22,353 nt of DNA, taken from positions 1 through 22,353 of the forward strand of contig CAZETK010000056.1 of NCBI GenBank assembly GCA_964515195.1, in the 5' to 3' direction. The notes under the pieces are model-generated. The model ran no database searches and was not told the origin of the DNA. It worked only from the letters and a program-made list of their open reading frames with translations. Of the stretch, positions 20,788 through 22,353 are shown in pieces. Origin of the DNA: Ga0074139 sp964515195. Its GTDB lineage: Bacteria; Bdellovibrionota; Bdellovibrionia; Bdellovibrionales; Bdellovibrionaceae. Position 1 is the stretch's first letter. Each line of letters starts with the position of its first letter. A program made the position numbers and the translations under genes.

Positions 20788-22353
20788 ATGAAAGCGTTGG
20801 TGACATTACCTCAAGCGGCACTTGTATTGATACTGTCAATGTCAATGGGGCTTATAGGCTGCCAGAAAAAGCGTGATCCGAAGTTACCAGACGGTGAAGG
20901 ACGCTATGCGGAGCCTGTTTCCAAATACGATGGAAAGGTCTTTCCTCTTACGACATTTGGTCCTCTTGCTAAGGGTGGTGTGTACTCTTCATCGGAAATT
21001 TATAAAGTAAATGCCCAAACAAAGGATGGAGATTTAGTCACTTATCCGGCCGTGGATTATAAGACAAACGCTAAACTGGTGGATTCAATTCCTATCCTCG
21101 CTAAACCTAATACTTCCGGTGTTTACGAAATCCACTATAAAATGACTAACACCCATCTGTTAGTTTCCAAAGTGGCCCCCGAGTCGCACATTCCTTATCA
21201 TGAAAAAACCTATGCTGATAAATTGGCGGACGGACGTCTTTCCGTTCCTTTATTCGGCTATCCGATTGTATCCAAAGCTTCTCGTGAAAGGGTTAAAAAT
21301 GACTATGGCGAATCCACAACTCGTCTTTCAGATCGGCCCGTCATGGATATCAGTGAAGCCAGTTTTGTTGTCATCGACTTTACTAGATTTGAAGAATTCG
21401 GAGCCATTAAGAAAATTGACACATTCCCTGTGGACTTTTTCACAGGTGAAGGTAGCCGCACTGAGTGGTATTTTGCCGCCACTTTTCTAAGTGCTCCCGA
21501 TCAAAATTCGAATCTAATTGGATCTCACTCGGCCATGTATAACGGTTCTAATAATTCAACTGAGAATATTGTCAAATTCGAAAGAACTCAGAACGGTTTG
21601 GAAGTCATCAATATAGCATTGGATGAAAAAGCCAAGAACAATGCTGGAAACTTTAAAAAAATTCTTTTTATTCCAGGTCAGTACTCAGAATTCAAAGTTG
21701 AAAAGGATGGCCGCTTCCGACGAATGAAAGAAGAGCGGGAATCAGATGATCGTATATCCTGGAAAGATGCCAAACATATCAAGCTAGACTTAGATCGCGT
21801 AAATTTGCCCGAAGATCTTAATAATTCCATGAAGCAATTTCGAGGTGAATTCAGCAACGGTGCTAAGCTAGTGGAGCTTAACGTCGAATCGCGATCTATA
21901 TCAATTGTACTGGAAAACTCTCATTCTAACGTCCGCGTGATCCTTTCATTTTTAAAGAAGGAGCCTTCGACCTATAAGTCATTCACCTATCACGCCGATG
22001 ATAATAAGCTATTTGGCTTTTTTGATGCCACAAAGCCTCATCATCTTGATTATACAGTTCGGCGTAATGAAGATTATAAAAAAATAATTTTGGTAAGTCG
22101 CTTCGATGTTAGTGCAAATAAGCCCATAGTTTTTCATCTGTCCAAATCGACGCCGGATTGGCTTATTCCAGCAGCGGAAGATTCCGTGCATTTTTGGAAT
22201 GAAGCGTTTAAAGAAGCCTTCAATGCCAAAGGTTCCAATACGAATTTTGTTATCTTGAATAAAGAGGAACGTGTTAACACGGGAGATTTGCGCTTTAACG
22301 TCCTCAATTTTATCGATGCTAAGACTACCAATATGGGATTGGGTGGGTTGGGA
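20788..22353 (+). CDS. Large lipoprotein, N-terminal part of a likely secreted zinc metalloprotease (partial)
   Basis: 522 codons are open from ATG 20788 to the window end with no stop, so the gene is cut by the edge. The signal ends in LIGC with Cys25, a good lipobox, followed by QKKRDP. The first 450 residues are beta-rich and unrecognised as a single domain. The last 50 or so (PAAEDSVHFWNEAFKEAF... then DLRFNVLNFIDAKTTN) resemble the segment that precedes the HExxH zinc site in bacterial zinc-dependent metalloproteases of the DUF5117/M10-like type, where a WN.AF helix and DLRYNV strand lead to a conserved Gly-Pro-Ser region. No HExxH lies inside the window, so the protease call is an inference. 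It follows the outer-membrane-like gene, suggesting an exported pair. Confidence 0.7.
   Translation, partial: MKALVTLPQAALVLILSMSMGLIGCQKKRDPKLPDGEGRYAEPVSKYDGKVFPLTTFGPLAKGGVYSSSEIYKVNAQTKDGDLVTYPAVDYKTNAKLVDSIPILAKPNTSGVYEIHYKMTNTHLLVSKVAPESHIPYHEKTYADKLADGRLSVPLFGYPIVSKASRERVKNDYGESTTRLSDRPVMDISEASFVVIDFTRFEEFGAIKKIDTFPVDFFTGEGSRTEWYFAATFLSAPDQNSNLIGSHSAMYNGSNNSTENIVKFERTQNGLEVINIALDEKAKNNAGNFKKILFIPGQYSEFKVEKDGRFRRMKEERESDDRISWKDAKHIKLDLDRVNLPEDLNNSMKQFRGEFSNGAKLVELNVESRSISIVLENSHSNVRVILSFLKKEPSTYKSFTYHADDNKLFGFFDATKPHHLDYTVRRNEDYKKIILVSRFDVSANKPIVFHLSKSTPDWLIPAAEDSVHFWNEAFKEAFNAKGSNTNFVILNKEERVNTGDLRFNVLNFIDAKTTNMGLGGLG

Overview
The window looks like chromosomal DNA from a Gram-negative bacterium of the Bdellovibrionota / former Deltaproteobacteria type. 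The clues are moderate GC, many small lipoproteins of no recognised family, an MlaEFD lipid-transport cluster whose MCE protein carries a beta-rich C-terminal domain, a GLUG-repeat surface lipoprotein and an apparent secreted zinc-protease lipoprotein. The assignment rests on protein style and gene content, not on any marker gene. There are no rRNA or tRNA genes, insertion sequences, phage genes or CRISPR arrays that I can see.

Layout. 1-455: non-coding or weakly coding leader with several short inverted and direct repeats. 456-2576 (+): GLUG-repeat lipoprotein. 2620-14179 (-): ten genes in one direction with overlaps or short gaps, probably one long transcription unit. In order of transcription they are a membrane sensor histidine kinase, a degenerate receiver/GGDEF protein, alanine racemase (alr), MlaE-like permease, MlaF-like ATPase, MlaD-like MCE protein, PurH, a GYF_2/TPR membrane protein, a small lipoprotein and a CysE-type serine acetyltransferase. 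14264-17327 (+): divergent group of nadB, an alpha/beta hydrolase and a small lipoprotein. 17371-17820 (-): hotdog thioesterase with its own clear sigma70-type promoter. 17891-19385 (-): RNase HI with a C-terminal hybrid-binding domain, overlapping a short-chain dehydrogenase. 19386-19691: intergenic. 19692-22353 (+): secreted, probably outer-membrane, beta-rich protein followed by a large lipoprotein that runs off the window and resembles the N-terminal part of a secreted zinc metalloprotease.

How the genes fit together. The long minus-strand unit mixes envelope functions (lipid transport, D-alanine for peptidoglycan, lipoproteins) with core metabolism (purine and cysteine synthesis) behind a sensor kinase. 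Kinase and partner both seem to have lost their usual phosphotransfer residues, so if they act together it is probably not by classical His-Asp relay.

The observations most worth checking are: (1) an in-frame TGA in the membrane anchor of the MlaD-like protein, with frame and homology continuing perfectly on both sides; (2) a CysE C-terminus that appears frameshifted by 16 extra bases, with a plausible lost tail in another frame; (3) the degenerate kinase/receiver pair; (4) the reversed domain order in the RNase HI; and (5) the outer-membrane-like domain fused to the MCE protein. Items 1 and 2 could be assembly errors and should be tested first.
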